NCBI RefSeq assembly: GCF_000518705.1
Contig: NZ_JAEC01000013.1
Span: 62,001-126,000, forward strand
Source of the DNA: Shewanella colwelliana ATCC 39565
Lineage (GTDB): Bacteria > Pseudomonadota > Gammaproteobacteria > Enterobacterales > Shewanellaceae
Reading direction: 5' to 3'
DNA length: 64,000 nt
The notes beneath the pieces are model-generated. The model was not told where the DNA came from and searched no databases. It was given only the letters and a program-made list of their open reading frames with translations. Below are positions 56,890 through 64,000 of the stretch, piece after piece. Each line of letters starts with the position of its first letter. The stretch's first letter is position 1. The position numbers and the translations under genes are program-made.

Positions 56890-57801
56890 ATGTCCAGACG
56901 ATTACCTCCTCTTAATGCGGTCAAGGCATTTGAGGCTGCCGCTAGGCATTTGAGCTTTACTCGTGCTGCAGAAGAGCTATTTGTTACGCAAGCTGCTGTT
57001 AGTCATCAGATTAAGGCATTAGAAGAGTTTTTAGGGCTAAAATTGTTTCGACGTAAAAACCGTTCATTACTCCTAACGGAAGAGGGCCAGGGGTATTTTT
57101 TAGATATAAAAGATATTTTTGTGCAACTTGCCGATGCAACAGACCGTTTACTTGCCCGAAGTGCCATTGGTTCGCTTACCGTCTGTACTTCCCCCAGTTT
57201 TGCGATTCAATGGCTAGTTCCACGCCTTGCAAATTTTAGCGAGAACAATCCAGATATTGATGTGCGAATTAAGGCGGTTGATGATGAAGTGAGCTCGCTC
57301 ACAGACGATGTCGATGTCGCTATCTATTATGGCATGGGTAACTGGCCTGGAGTGCGCGCAGATAAATTGCGTAATGAAGTACTTATTCCCGTTTGCTCGC
57401 CCATGTTACTTAATGGACCTAAGCCGTTAGAAAAGCCTGCAGATCTGAAAAATCATACGCTGTTACATGATTCTAGTCGTCATGATTGGCAGGCTTGGTT
57501 TAGACAATGTGGGATTAATGATATTAATGTGAACCAAGGACCGATTTTTAGTCATTCATCATTAGTGCTACAGGCAGCAGCGCATGGCCAAGGGGTAGCC
57601 TTAGGGTACAGCGTGCTCGCGCGTCCAGATATCAAAGCTGGACGATTAGTGTGCCCATTTCCTGAAGTGTTAGTAAGTAAGGATGCCTACTATCTCGTTT
57701 GTCAGCAAAATCACGCCGATGTGGGTAAGATTGCCGCGTTTCGTCAGTGGATGTTGGATATGTTTGAGGAGGAGTCGCGTAGCGAGCTTCTTCCTGGGTA
57801 A
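56890..57801 (+). CDS. gcvA: LysR-type regulator GcvA of the glycine cleavage system
   Basis: 303 residues. The winged helix-turn-helix (about 7-66, 'ARHLSFTRAAEELFVTQAAVSHQIKALE'-type) and the LysR effector domain match E. coli GcvA closely, including 'KLFRRKNRSLLLTEEGQGYFLDI', 'VDVAIYYGMGNWPG', 'GPIFSHSSLVLQAAAHGQGVAL' and 'FPEVLVSKDAYYLVC'. It should respond to glycine and control gcvTHP, which are not nearby. Its stop overlaps the next ATG (TAATG at 57799-57803). The gcvA-ygdD-rlmM order is as in E. coli, with a hydrolase inserted. Confidence 0.94.
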   Translation: MSRRLPPLNAVKAFEAAARHLSFTRAAEELFVTQAAVSHQIKALEEFLGLKLFRRKNRSLLLTEEGQGYFLDIKDIFVQLADATDRLLARSAIGSLTVCTSPSFAIQWLVPRLANFSENNPDIDVRIKAVDDEVSSLTDDVDVAIYYGMGNWPGVRADKLRNEVLIPVCSPMLLNGPKPLEKPADLKNHTLLHDSSRHDWQAWFRQCGINDINVNQGPIFSHSSLVLQAAAHGQGVALGYSVLARPDIKAGRLVCPFPEVLVSKDAYYLVCQQNHADVGKIAAFRQWMLDMFEEESRSELLPG

Positions 57802-58511
57802 TGGGTAATTTGACTGTGGATAAAATTTTATTTCGTGAGCCTTTCGAGACGCAACAGCTGTTGCCCAGTGAAATATTGCTTGAGGGCGATCTGACTCAAG
57901 ATGGCGCGCTGGGGAGTGAGACCTTGATTGTGTTCGCTCATGGGGCTGGGGCGAATATGCTTCATCCTTTTATGACTGATATGGCTCAAGGGCTTGCCCA
58001 TGAAGGAATGGCGGTTGCCCGCTTTAATTTTCCGTATATGCGAGCCAATGCGTTCGATGGGAAACGGCGTCCTCCAGATGGAGCACCAAAACTTGTTACC
58101 GATTTCAATCTCCATATTGCAGCAATACGTGAACGCTTAAAACCCAAACGGCTTGTGTTAATGGGTAAGTCGATGGGGGGACGCATGGCTGCTATCGTCG
58201 CGGATCATTCCCTTGTTGATGGAGTGATCTGTTTAGGTTACCCCTTTGTGCCGCCAAAAGGTGGAGAGCCACGTCTTGAACCAATACAGGCGTGCCAAGC
58301 CCCCTTGCTGGTGATTCAGGGGGAGCGAGATAAGTTTGGTGGTAAAGGGGAGGTTGAATCTTGGTTAGACCAACGTCTTGTTAAACTGGCTTGGCTACCT
58401 GATGGCGATCATAGTTTTGTACCAAGAAAGTCGTCAGGCACAACACAAGCGGCTAATCTAAACCAGGCGATATCATATAGTGTTAAATTCATTCGGGGGC
58501 TAGATGCGTAA
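57801..58511 (+). CDS. Alpha/beta hydrolase, KANL3/Tex30-like
   Basis: A 236-residue hydrolase-fold protein with 'FAHGAGANMLHPFM' (oxyanion region), the nucleophile elbow 'GKSMGGRMA' (Ser between Lys and Met, near residue 123), the acid in 'GERDKFGG' and a His in 'DGDHSF'. It is the 'KANL3/Tex30' group by motif spelling. Cytoplasmic; the substrate is unknown. Translationally coupled to gcvA (1-bp overlap) and overlapping ygdD by 8 bp, so it belongs to the same transcript. Confidence 0.87.
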   Translation: MGNLTVDKILFREPFETQQLLPSEILLEGDLTQDGALGSETLIVFAHGAGANMLHPFMTDMAQGLAHEGMAVARFNFPYMRANAFDGKRRPPDGAPKLVTDFNLHIAAIRERLKPKRLVLMGKSMGGRMAAIVADHSLVDGVICLGYPFVPPKGGEPRLEPIQACQAPLLVIQGERDKFGGKGEVESWLDQRLVKLAWLPDGDHSFVPRKSSGTTQAANLNQAISYSVKFIRGLDA

Positions 58512-58893
58512 AGGGTTTCTTTTATTGGCTGCGTTAAGTGGTTTTATGGCAGTAGCGTTGGGGGCCTTTGGTTCACATGGGTTAAAGCATATTGCGACAC
58601 CAGAGATGATCGCAATATTTAATTTAGGGGTCGAATATCAGTTCTATCATACTTTCGCCCTAATTGCCGTTGCCTTCAGTGGCCACTGGCTACAGTCAAG
58701 GTTGATTGATTGGGCGGGCTATCTATTTATAGTCGGCATCATCTTGTTTTCAGGGTCTTTATACTTATATGCGTTGTTAGGGACCAAGTGGACTGGCCCA
58801 ATCACCCCGCTCGGTGGTGTCTGTTTTCTGCTTGGGTGGTTATTTATTGCGGTCGCAGTGTGGCGTAATCGTGTTGTCGAGCTTGATGACTAA
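58504..58893 (+). CDS. ygdD: YgdD-type DUF423 membrane protein
   Basis: A 129-residue integral membrane protein with four TM segments, typical of DUF423: 'GAFGSHGLKHIATPEM' near residue 21, 'GVEYQFYHTFALI', 'LFSGSLYLYAL' and 'ITPLGGVCFLLGWLFIAVA'. The function is unknown in any species. It lies between the hydrolase and rlmM, as ygdD does between gcvA and rlmM in E. coli, and overlaps the hydrolase by 8 bp. Confidence 0.9.
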   Translation: MRKGFLLLAALSGFMAVALGAFGSHGLKHIATPEMIAIFNLGVEYQFYHTFALIAVAFSGHWLQSRLIDWAGYLFIVGIILFSGSLYLYALLGTKWTGPITPLGGVCFLLGWLFIAVAVWRNRVVELDD

Positions 58894-58928
58894 GCCCCAT
58901 ATCGTATTAGTCTGTTAGACAGTGTAGA

Positions 58929-58960
58929 ATGGCGGCCAATTAATTGGTCGCCATTTTTTT
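58929..58960 (+). terminator. Palindromic terminator/attenuator before rlmM
   Basis: A 13-bp palindrome (58929-58941 and 58942-58954, one G-U) followed by T7. It lies 12 bp upstream of the rlmM ATG, so it may end the gcvA transcript or attenuate read-through into rlmM. Confidence 0.6.
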
Positions 58961-58972
58961 CAGGAATTTCTG

Positions 58973-60055
58973 ATGATAAATCTATTTTTATATTGCCGCG
59001 CTGGCTACGAGAAAGAGTGCGCCGCTGAGATACAACAGCGTGCGGCTGAGCTAGATATTGGCGGGTTTGTAAAGACCAATCGAAATGATGGCTATGTGAT
59101 CTTTCAGTGCTTTCAAGCTGGCGATGCCGACATCTTAAATCAAAAGCTCGCACTAGACTCACTAATCTTTACACGTCAGATGTTTGCGGCAAATGAGCTG
59201 TTAACATCATTACCTGAAAACGATCGAGTAAGCCCGATAGTTGAGGCGCTCGCTAAGGTGAGCAAAGCGGGTGAGCTAAGGGTTGAAACCCCAGATACTA
59301 ATGAAGCCAAGGAGCTTTCTAATTTCTGTCGCAAGTTTACAGTGCCGCTGCGTCAAGCCCTTAAACGCAGCGGTAGCTTATTAGAGAAAGAAAACCCTAA
59401 GCGCCCAATTATCCATGTCTGTTTTGTCGGTTCGGGTACCGCTTATGTTGGGTATTCTCTAAGTAATAATAGCTCGCCTTACTATATGGGCATTCCGCGA
59501 CTCAAAATGGCAGCTGATGCACCCAGTCGTTCAACCTTAAAACTAGATGAAGCCTTTATTCATTTTATTCCCAAAGAATCCCATGAGCAGCGCCTGCGCA
59601 GCGGTATGAATTCAGTGGATTTAGGAGCGTGTCCTGGTGGTTGGACTTATCAATTGGTTCGTCGTGGTATGTTTGTTGCGGCAGTTGATAATGGCCCTAT
59701 GGATCAAGGCTTGATGGATACGGGACAAGTTAAGCATTACCAAGCTGACGGTTTTAGATTTGAACCGCCACGCAAGAATATTTATTGGTTGGTGTGCGAC
59801 ATGGTTGAAAAGCCTTCACGGGTTGCAGAGCTTGTCGAAGCTTGGGCAATCAATGGCTGGTTTAAAGAGGCGATATTCAACCTCAAGCTACCGATGAAGA
59901 GTCGCTATAAAGAGGTATCGACTATTTTGGACACCATGAGAACCATTTTGAAAGAGAATGGTATCGAGGAGTTTCAGCTTTCCTGTAAGCATCTTTATCA
60001 TGATCGCGACGAAGTTACTGTACACCTGTGGTTGCGTCCAAGTGTTGGGTTTTAG
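58973..60055 (+). CDS. rlmM: 23S rRNA 2'-O-methyltransferase RlmM
   Basis: Methylates the 2'-OH of C2498 in 23S rRNA, 360 residues. An N-terminal THUMP-like region ('[17 protein letters not shown]') is followed by an FtsJ-like Rossmann domain with the SAM motif '[18 protein letters not shown]' (near residue 217) and '[16 protein letters not shown]'. The end, '[19 protein letters not shown]', matches E. coli RlmM. ATG at 58973. Ends at a strong bidirectional terminator. Confidence 0.96.
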   Translation: MINLFLYCRAGYEKECAAEIQQRAAELDIGGFVKTNRNDGYVIFQCFQAGDADILNQKLALDSLIFTRQMFAANELLTSLPENDRVSPIVEALAKVSKAGELRVETPDTNEAKELSNFCRKFTVPLRQALKRSGSLLEKENPKRPIIHVCFVGSGTAYVGYSLSNNSSPYYMGIPRLKMAADAPSRSTLKLDEAFIHFIPKESHEQRLRSGMNSVDLGACPGGWTYQLVRRGMFVAAVDNGPMDQGLMDTGQVKHYQADGFRFEPPRKNIYWLVCDMVEKPSRVAELVEAWAINGWFKEAIFNLKLPMKSRYKEVSTILDTMRTILKENGIEEFQLSCKHLYHDRDEVTVHLWLRPSVGF

Positions 60056-60070
60056 TCTGTCTTAACGTTA

Positions 60071-60107
60071 AAAAAGCCCCGCATAACAGGTTATGCGGGG
60101 CTTTTTT
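60071..60107. terminator. Bidirectional terminator between rlmM and the isocitrate dehydrogenase
   Basis: A stem of 11 bp or more (GCCCCGCATAA / TTATGCGGGGC, 60076-60086 and 60091-60101) with loop CAGG, flanked by A5 and T6. Confidence 0.93.
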
Positions 60108-60143
60108 GTTACTCGCTCTACTTATAATAAATAGCGCAAATAA

Positions 60144-61151
60144 TTACAGACGTTCAATCACTGCTTGAGTGAAATCAGTCGTGCCATGAGTACCACCTAG
60201 GTCACGAGTGGTGCGATCGCCTTCAGCAATAACTGCTGAGACTGCGCTACGGATAGCTTCAGCCTTGTCTGACATACCTAGGTATTCCAGCATCTGAATT
60301 GATGCCAAAATCACAGAAGTTGGGTTCGCAAGGTTTTTACCTGCAATATCAGGGGCGCTGCCATGTACGGCTTCGAAGATTGCGGCATTCTTACCAATGT
60401 TAGCACCCGGTGCCATACCTAAACCACCGACAAGACCTGCACAAAGATCTGACAGAATGTCGCCAAATAGGTTAGTTGTCACGATGACATCGAAGTTTTC
60501 TGGGTTCATCACTAACTTCATGCACGTTGCATCGACAATCATCTCTTCAGTGGTGATGTCTGGGTAACGTAGGCTAACTTCACGGGCGACTTTCAGGAAT
60601 AGACCTGACGTCGATTTCATGATGTTTGCTTTATGTACGATAGTGACCTTCTTACGGCCCTCTTTACGCGCTAGCTCGTAGGCAAATGTGGTGATCTGCT
60701 CAGCACCTTGGCGAGTAATGATACTGGTAGCTTCAGCGGTCGCGCCATCATCAGAGATAGTTTGGCCTAACCCTGAATACATCCCTTCAGTGTTTTCACG
60801 TACAGTGATGATGTCGATGTTGTCGTAACGTGCTTGAGTCCCAGCGAAAGAAAGCACTGGGCGCACATTGGCGTACAGGCTGAACTTCTTACGTAAGGTC
60901 ACGTTGATAGAGGTAAAACCTTCACCAACAGGTGTGGTTAATGGACCTTTTAGGGTAATGCTGTTTTTTTCAATTAGATCTAAGGTGCGCTGTGGTAGAA
61001 GTTCACCTTGTTTCTCTAGCGCAGTTAAACCGGCATCGGCAAACTCGTATTCGAAATCGCATCCTGCTTTATCTAGGATTTTTATCGCTGAATCGATAAT
61101 GCTAGGTCCAATCCCATCACCCGGGATCACGGTAATTGTTCTTTTTGACAT
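60144..61151 (-). CDS. NAD-dependent isocitrate dehydrogenase
   Basis: Converts isocitrate to 2-oxoglutarate with NAD+, TCA cycle, cytoplasmic. 335 residues, the short IDH/IMDH-family form, much shorter than NADP-IDH of E. coli. 'TVIPGDGIGPSI', 'LKGPLTTPVG', 'NVTLRKKFSLYANVRP', 'VRENTEGMYSG' and 'HGSAPDIAGKNLANPTS' are visible; the Asp in 'HGSAPDIAG' fits NAD use rather than NADP. ATG at 61151 has AAGGA 10 nt upstream; a start at 61166 would add five residues. A stand-alone gene, divergent from the S9 peptidase. Shewanella species are known to have such an enzyme. Confidence 0.93.
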   Translation of the reverse strand: MSKRTITVIPGDGIGPSIIDSAIKILDKAGCDFEYEFADAGLTALEKQGELLPQRTLDLIEKNSITLKGPLTTPVGEGFTSINVTLRKKFSLYANVRPVLSFAGTQARYDNIDIITVRENTEGMYSGLGQTISDDGATAEATSIITRQGAEQITTFAYELARKEGRKKVTIVHKANIMKSTSGLFLKVAREVSLRYPDITTEEMIVDATCMKLVMNPENFDVIVTTNLFGDILSDLCAGLVGGLGMAPGANIGKNAAIFEAVHGSAPDIAGKNLANPTSVILASIQMLEYLGMSDKAEAIRSAVSAVIAEGDRTTRDLGGTHGTTDFTQAVIERL

Positions 61152-61431
61152 GGAGAGTCCTTCCACGGTTGGTCGTTACTGCTATTGTCTGACCATGTCG
61201 CAAGACACGGTTTTATGACTATGAATTTTTTAGAATGTTGTCTGCTACATTTTAACTTCTTTTACGCACATTTCACAGGAAATAGTGAGCAATCTCACGT
61301 TTTTTTGTGTAGGGTAACTTGCATTAATAGAGGCTAATGACGATGATTGATCCTTAAGCGTTAAAAAAGTCTACTTTAGTCTAATAACTCCCGCAGAATC
61401 GGTTAATAAAATAATTAAAACGAGGAAGACC

Positions 61432-64000
61432 TTGAAGTCATTACCCACTACAGCATCCCTTACATTACTCTGTGCCAGCCTCTTTTCAGCCTCTGTGTTG
61501 GCGGCAGATGTTACCCCTAACGCAATAATGAAGTTTGAATCACTTGATAAGCCTGTGATTTCAGCACTTGGCAATACCTTTGCAGTTGAAGTTGCGCCCG
61601 ACAGGGGCGACAGTCATGGTTTGGTGAAAAAGCTGGATGCAGATAAATCATTTAGCGTGAGTGGTGCGAGTAAACCACAAATCAGTCGCGATGGGCGTTT
61701 TGTCGCGTTTAAGCTTGATACGCCGCTATTTGAATATGAAAAGGCCAGTGACAAGGCGCGTAAAAAGTTCAAATCAGGTTTGGTGCTTCTCGATACCCAA
61801 ACGGGCAATGAAACGCGTTATGAAAGGGTGGAGTCGTTTGCATTCAACCAAGCAGGCACTCATTTAGCGATTTGGTATGAAGCGGATGAGGCTAAAAGTA
61901 AAGACAAAGACAAAGACAAGGCGACAGAGAGTGACGAGCCTAACGTCGATAAATATGACAAGGGACGTACCTTAGTTATTATTTCTCTTGCGAACAACAG
62001 CAGTGAAACATTCGAACAGGTAACTGCCTACCATTTTGATAAGCGTGGTGCTTATGCCGTTGTGGCTAAAAATGATGTGAGTGCCAAGGCGCACCAGATC
62101 CTGTTACACAAGCTTGCAGACAATAGCTCGTCGGTAATTCAAGGTTATATCGATCAGCAGATAGGCGCCGTATCTGTTAGCGAAGATGGTCAATATGTAG
62201 CATACACCTATGGTGCTGTCGCTGATGCCCCTTACGGCCGAGAGTACCGATTAGCGCTTTATGATTTGGGCAAACAAACATTAAATAAAACACAGGCGTC
62301 AAAGGATTGGACCCTTAATCGCTATACTGAACTCAATTTCTCTGATGATAGTCAGCGGTTATTTTTCGGTCGTGTACCGCAAGTTAGCCAACAACTGTCA
62401 TTACCTAAGGTCAGCAGCCAAGCCGATCTGTTTGACGAAACGGTAATCACTGGACAGCGGCAGTTACGTGTCTGGCATGGCGATGATCCACGGATTAAAC
62501 CCAATGAGATTAAACAGTACAACAAGGAGCTTAAGCGCACTTACTTAGCGGTATTACACCTAAACAGCCGCCAAGTAGTGCAGTTGGCCGACCTTGAAGT
62601 GCCAGATGTAGAGGTGCAGCAACAGCAACGTTTTGTCCTAGCCAGTAGTGATGTGCCCTACTTGAAAATGATCACTTGGGCGGGGTTCTACCGCGACTAC
62701 TACCTAATTGATATCAATACTGGACGAAAAATTCCATTTTTAGTGCAACAGCCTAGTGGTGAGAAGCCAACCCTGTCACCCAACGAACGCTTTGTCGCCT
62801 ACTACCAGCAAGGAGATATCTATCTTTACCAGATAGCTCAAGATACGCGTATTAAGTTGACTAAGGACTTTAAGACGCCCTTTGCCGATGAAGATCATGA
62901 TTATCCGTCGACAGCGCCTAGTTACGGGTTTGGCCCATGGCTAGAAGATGGTTCGGCTATCTTAGCCTATGACAAATATGATATCTGGCAGTTTAATACC
63001 GACTCATTTAACGCGTTCCGCATTACCGCATCTCAGGGCCGTAAACAGCAGATCCAATTCCGAGTGACTGGCCTCGCTGAGCACAAAGACAAAGCGACCT
63101 GGGTGAGCAATGACCAAAACCTGTTATTGCATGGCTACAATGAAAAGAGCAAAGGGGATGGTTTCTATCAGGCTCAAGTCGGAGTGTCAGGCGTTAAGAC
63201 GCTGATGGAAGGGGATTATAAGCTTAAGTCGTTAGTTAGAGCAGAAGAGAGCGATAAGTTCCTTTTTTCTAAAGAGCGCTATGACCTTTATCCAGACCTC
63301 TACAGTGCCAAGCTGGATGCACCACAAAAAGCCCTGCGCCAAACAGATTTAGATGCGCAAAAACGTGGCTTAGATTGGGGCGATGCAGAGTTGGTTCATT
63401 GGACAAACGGCGATGGCAAACCACTCGATGGCGTGCTGATTAAACCAACCAATTATAAAGCGGGTGAACGTTATCCTGTGCTGGTTTATTTCTACCGCTT
63501 TATGAGCGATCGTCTACATGCATTTCCGCAGATGAAACTGAACCATCGTCCAAACTTTGCTTGGTATGCGGATAATGGCTATGCCATTTTCCTCCCAGAT
63601 ATTCGTTTTGAAGTGGGTTACCCTGGTGCAACGTCGGTGCAAGCGCTAACCTCTGGCGTACAAAAACTTATCGATATGGGGATTGCCGATCCCGATGCGG
63701 TGGGTATTCAAGGGCACTCGTGGGGCGGCTATCAAACTGCTTTTGCGGTCACTCAAACCCATATCTTTAAGGCTGCGGTAACGGGAGCTCCGGTATCTAA
63801 CATGACCAGTGCATACAGCGGTATACGCCATGGCAGTGGTCTTGCGCGACAGTTTCAATATGAAACGGGGCAAAGTCGCATTGGCGAGAGTCTGTTTAGC
63901 GCGCCACAAAAATATATTGAAAATTCGCCCATCTTTTATGTTGAGCGTATTCAGACACCAATGATGATTATGTTTGGTGATAAAGATGACGCGGTGCCTT
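61432..64000 (+). CDS. Secreted S9-family (prolyl oligopeptidase-type) peptidase, 3' end outside window
   Basis: An open frame of 856 codons to the window edge, with a TTG start at 61432. GAGGA lies upstream and no in-frame ATG follows the stop at 61348. Residues 1-22 form a signal peptide ('LLCASLFSASVLA', cut before 'AD'). A long WD/propeller-like region follows (about 30-640: repeats such as 'QISRDGRFVAFK', 'SVSEDGQYVAY', 'TLSPNERFVAYY'). The S9 catalytic domain has nucleophile Ser763 in 'GHSWGGYQ' and the acidic Asp in 'GDKDDAVP' at the edge. A Lys-Asp insertion ('KSKDKDKDK') lies at about residue 155. Periplasmic peptidase. Confidence 0.92.
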   Translation, partial: MKSLPTTASLTLLCASLFSASVLAADVTPNAIMKFESLDKPVISALGNTFAVEVAPDRGDSHGLVKKLDADKSFSVSGASKPQISRDGRFVAFKLDTPLFEYEKASDKARKKFKSGLVLLDTQTGNETRYERVESFAFNQAGTHLAIWYEADEAKSKDKDKDKATESDEPNVDKYDKGRTLVIISLANNSSETFEQVTAYHFDKRGAYAVVAKNDVSAKAHQILLHKLADNSSSVIQGYIDQQIGAVSVSEDGQYVAYTYGAVADAPYGREYRLALYDLGKQTLNKTQASKDWTLNRYTELNFSDDSQRLFFGRVPQVSQQLSLPKVSSQADLFDETVITGQRQLRVWHGDDPRIKPNEIKQYNKELKRTYLAVLHLNSRQVVQLADLEVPDVEVQQQQRFVLASSDVPYLKMITWAGFYRDYYLIDINTGRKIPFLVQQPSGEKPTLSPNERFVAYYQQGDIYLYQIAQDTRIKLTKDFKTPFADEDHDYPSTAPSYGFGPWLEDGSAILAYDKYDIWQFNTDSFNAFRITASQGRKQQIQFRVTGLAEHKDKATWVSNDQNLLLHGYNEKSKGDGFYQAQVGVSGVKTLMEGDYKLKSLVRAEESDKFLFSKERYDLYPDLYSAKLDAPQKALRQTDLDAQKRGLDWGDAELVHWTNGDGKPLDGVLIKPTNYKAGERYPVLVYFYRFMSDRLHAFPQMKLNHRPNFAWYADNGYAIFLPDIRFEVGYPGATSVQALTSGVQKLIDMGIADPDAVGIQGHSWGGYQTAFAVTQTHIFKAAVTGAPVSNMTSAYSGIRHGSGLARQFQYETGQSRIGESLFSAPQKYIENSPIFYVERIQTPMMIMFGDKDDAVP

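Noticed and set aside
61891-61920. Tandem AAAGAC repeat in the S9 peptidase gene as a phase-variable tract
   Set aside because: The unit is 6 bp, so slippage keeps the reading frame; it encodes only a Lys-Asp run.

Overview
The window comes from a Shewanella-type gammaproteobacterium. This is read from the gene content and order, not from a database search. The clues are a complete TMAO respiration locus (torRTS plus torECAD with the small torE), a Na+-type PomAB stator, an NAD-dependent isocitrate dehydrogenase, many c-di-GMP proteins, and Enterobacteria-like versions of serB, radA, nadK, grpE, dxs, ispA, xseB, thiI, gcvA, ygdD and rlmM. No rRNA, tRNA, CRISPR array, insertion sequence or prophage was seen. 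It looks like ordinary chromosome at normal coding density.

Layout. 1-6977: the 3' part of serB, an alpha/beta hydrolase, a two-PilZ-domain protein with a small partner gene, radA, an RluA-type pseudouridine synthase and a small PilZ protein. 7262-20204: TMAO respiration. torR and torT converge, torT and torS diverge, and then a subtilase, a DEAD-box helicase and a methyltransferase lie between the regulators and the minus-strand torE-torC-torA-torD operon. 20546-29273: a guanine/hypoxanthine permease with a structured leader, a CBS protein, a very large beta-propeller histidine kinase, a YjiH-type membrane protein and a DUF998 protein. 29276-33546: a compact block of three U32 proteins (ubiV, ubiU, trhP), ubiT and the ferredoxin yfhL, which points to oxygen-independent hydroxylation of ubiquinone precursors and tRNA. 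33837-40946: signalling genes (HDOD, degenerate GGDEF plus EAL, PAS-GGDEF-EAL, a lone periplasmic binding protein) and a thioesterase. 41070-47637: an RhlE-like helicase, a lipoprotein phosphatase, a CobW GTPase, a MATE exporter and a periplasmic TPR-TonB_C protein. 47727-52417: nadK diverging from heat-shock grpE, then xseB-ispA-dxs. 52799-56134: pomAB and thiI. 56483-60055: a small secreted protein, then gcvA, a hydrolase, ygdD and rlmM. 60144-64000: NAD-isocitrate dehydrogenase diverging from an S9 peptidase that runs off the window.

How the genes work together. TorT and TorS sense TMAO and TorR should activate torECAD; tandem Tor-box-like decamers lie upstream of torE. The ubiTUV set fits the anaerobic lifestyle that uses TMAO, because it would make ubiquinone without O2. 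Regulatory sites read directly from the sequence include a strong sigma-32 promoter before grpE, a sigma-28 (FliA) promoter before pomAB, and many intrinsic terminators. The less explained items are the purine permease leader, an NfeD-like ORF fragment, the U32/ferredoxin cluster and the long pomA leader.
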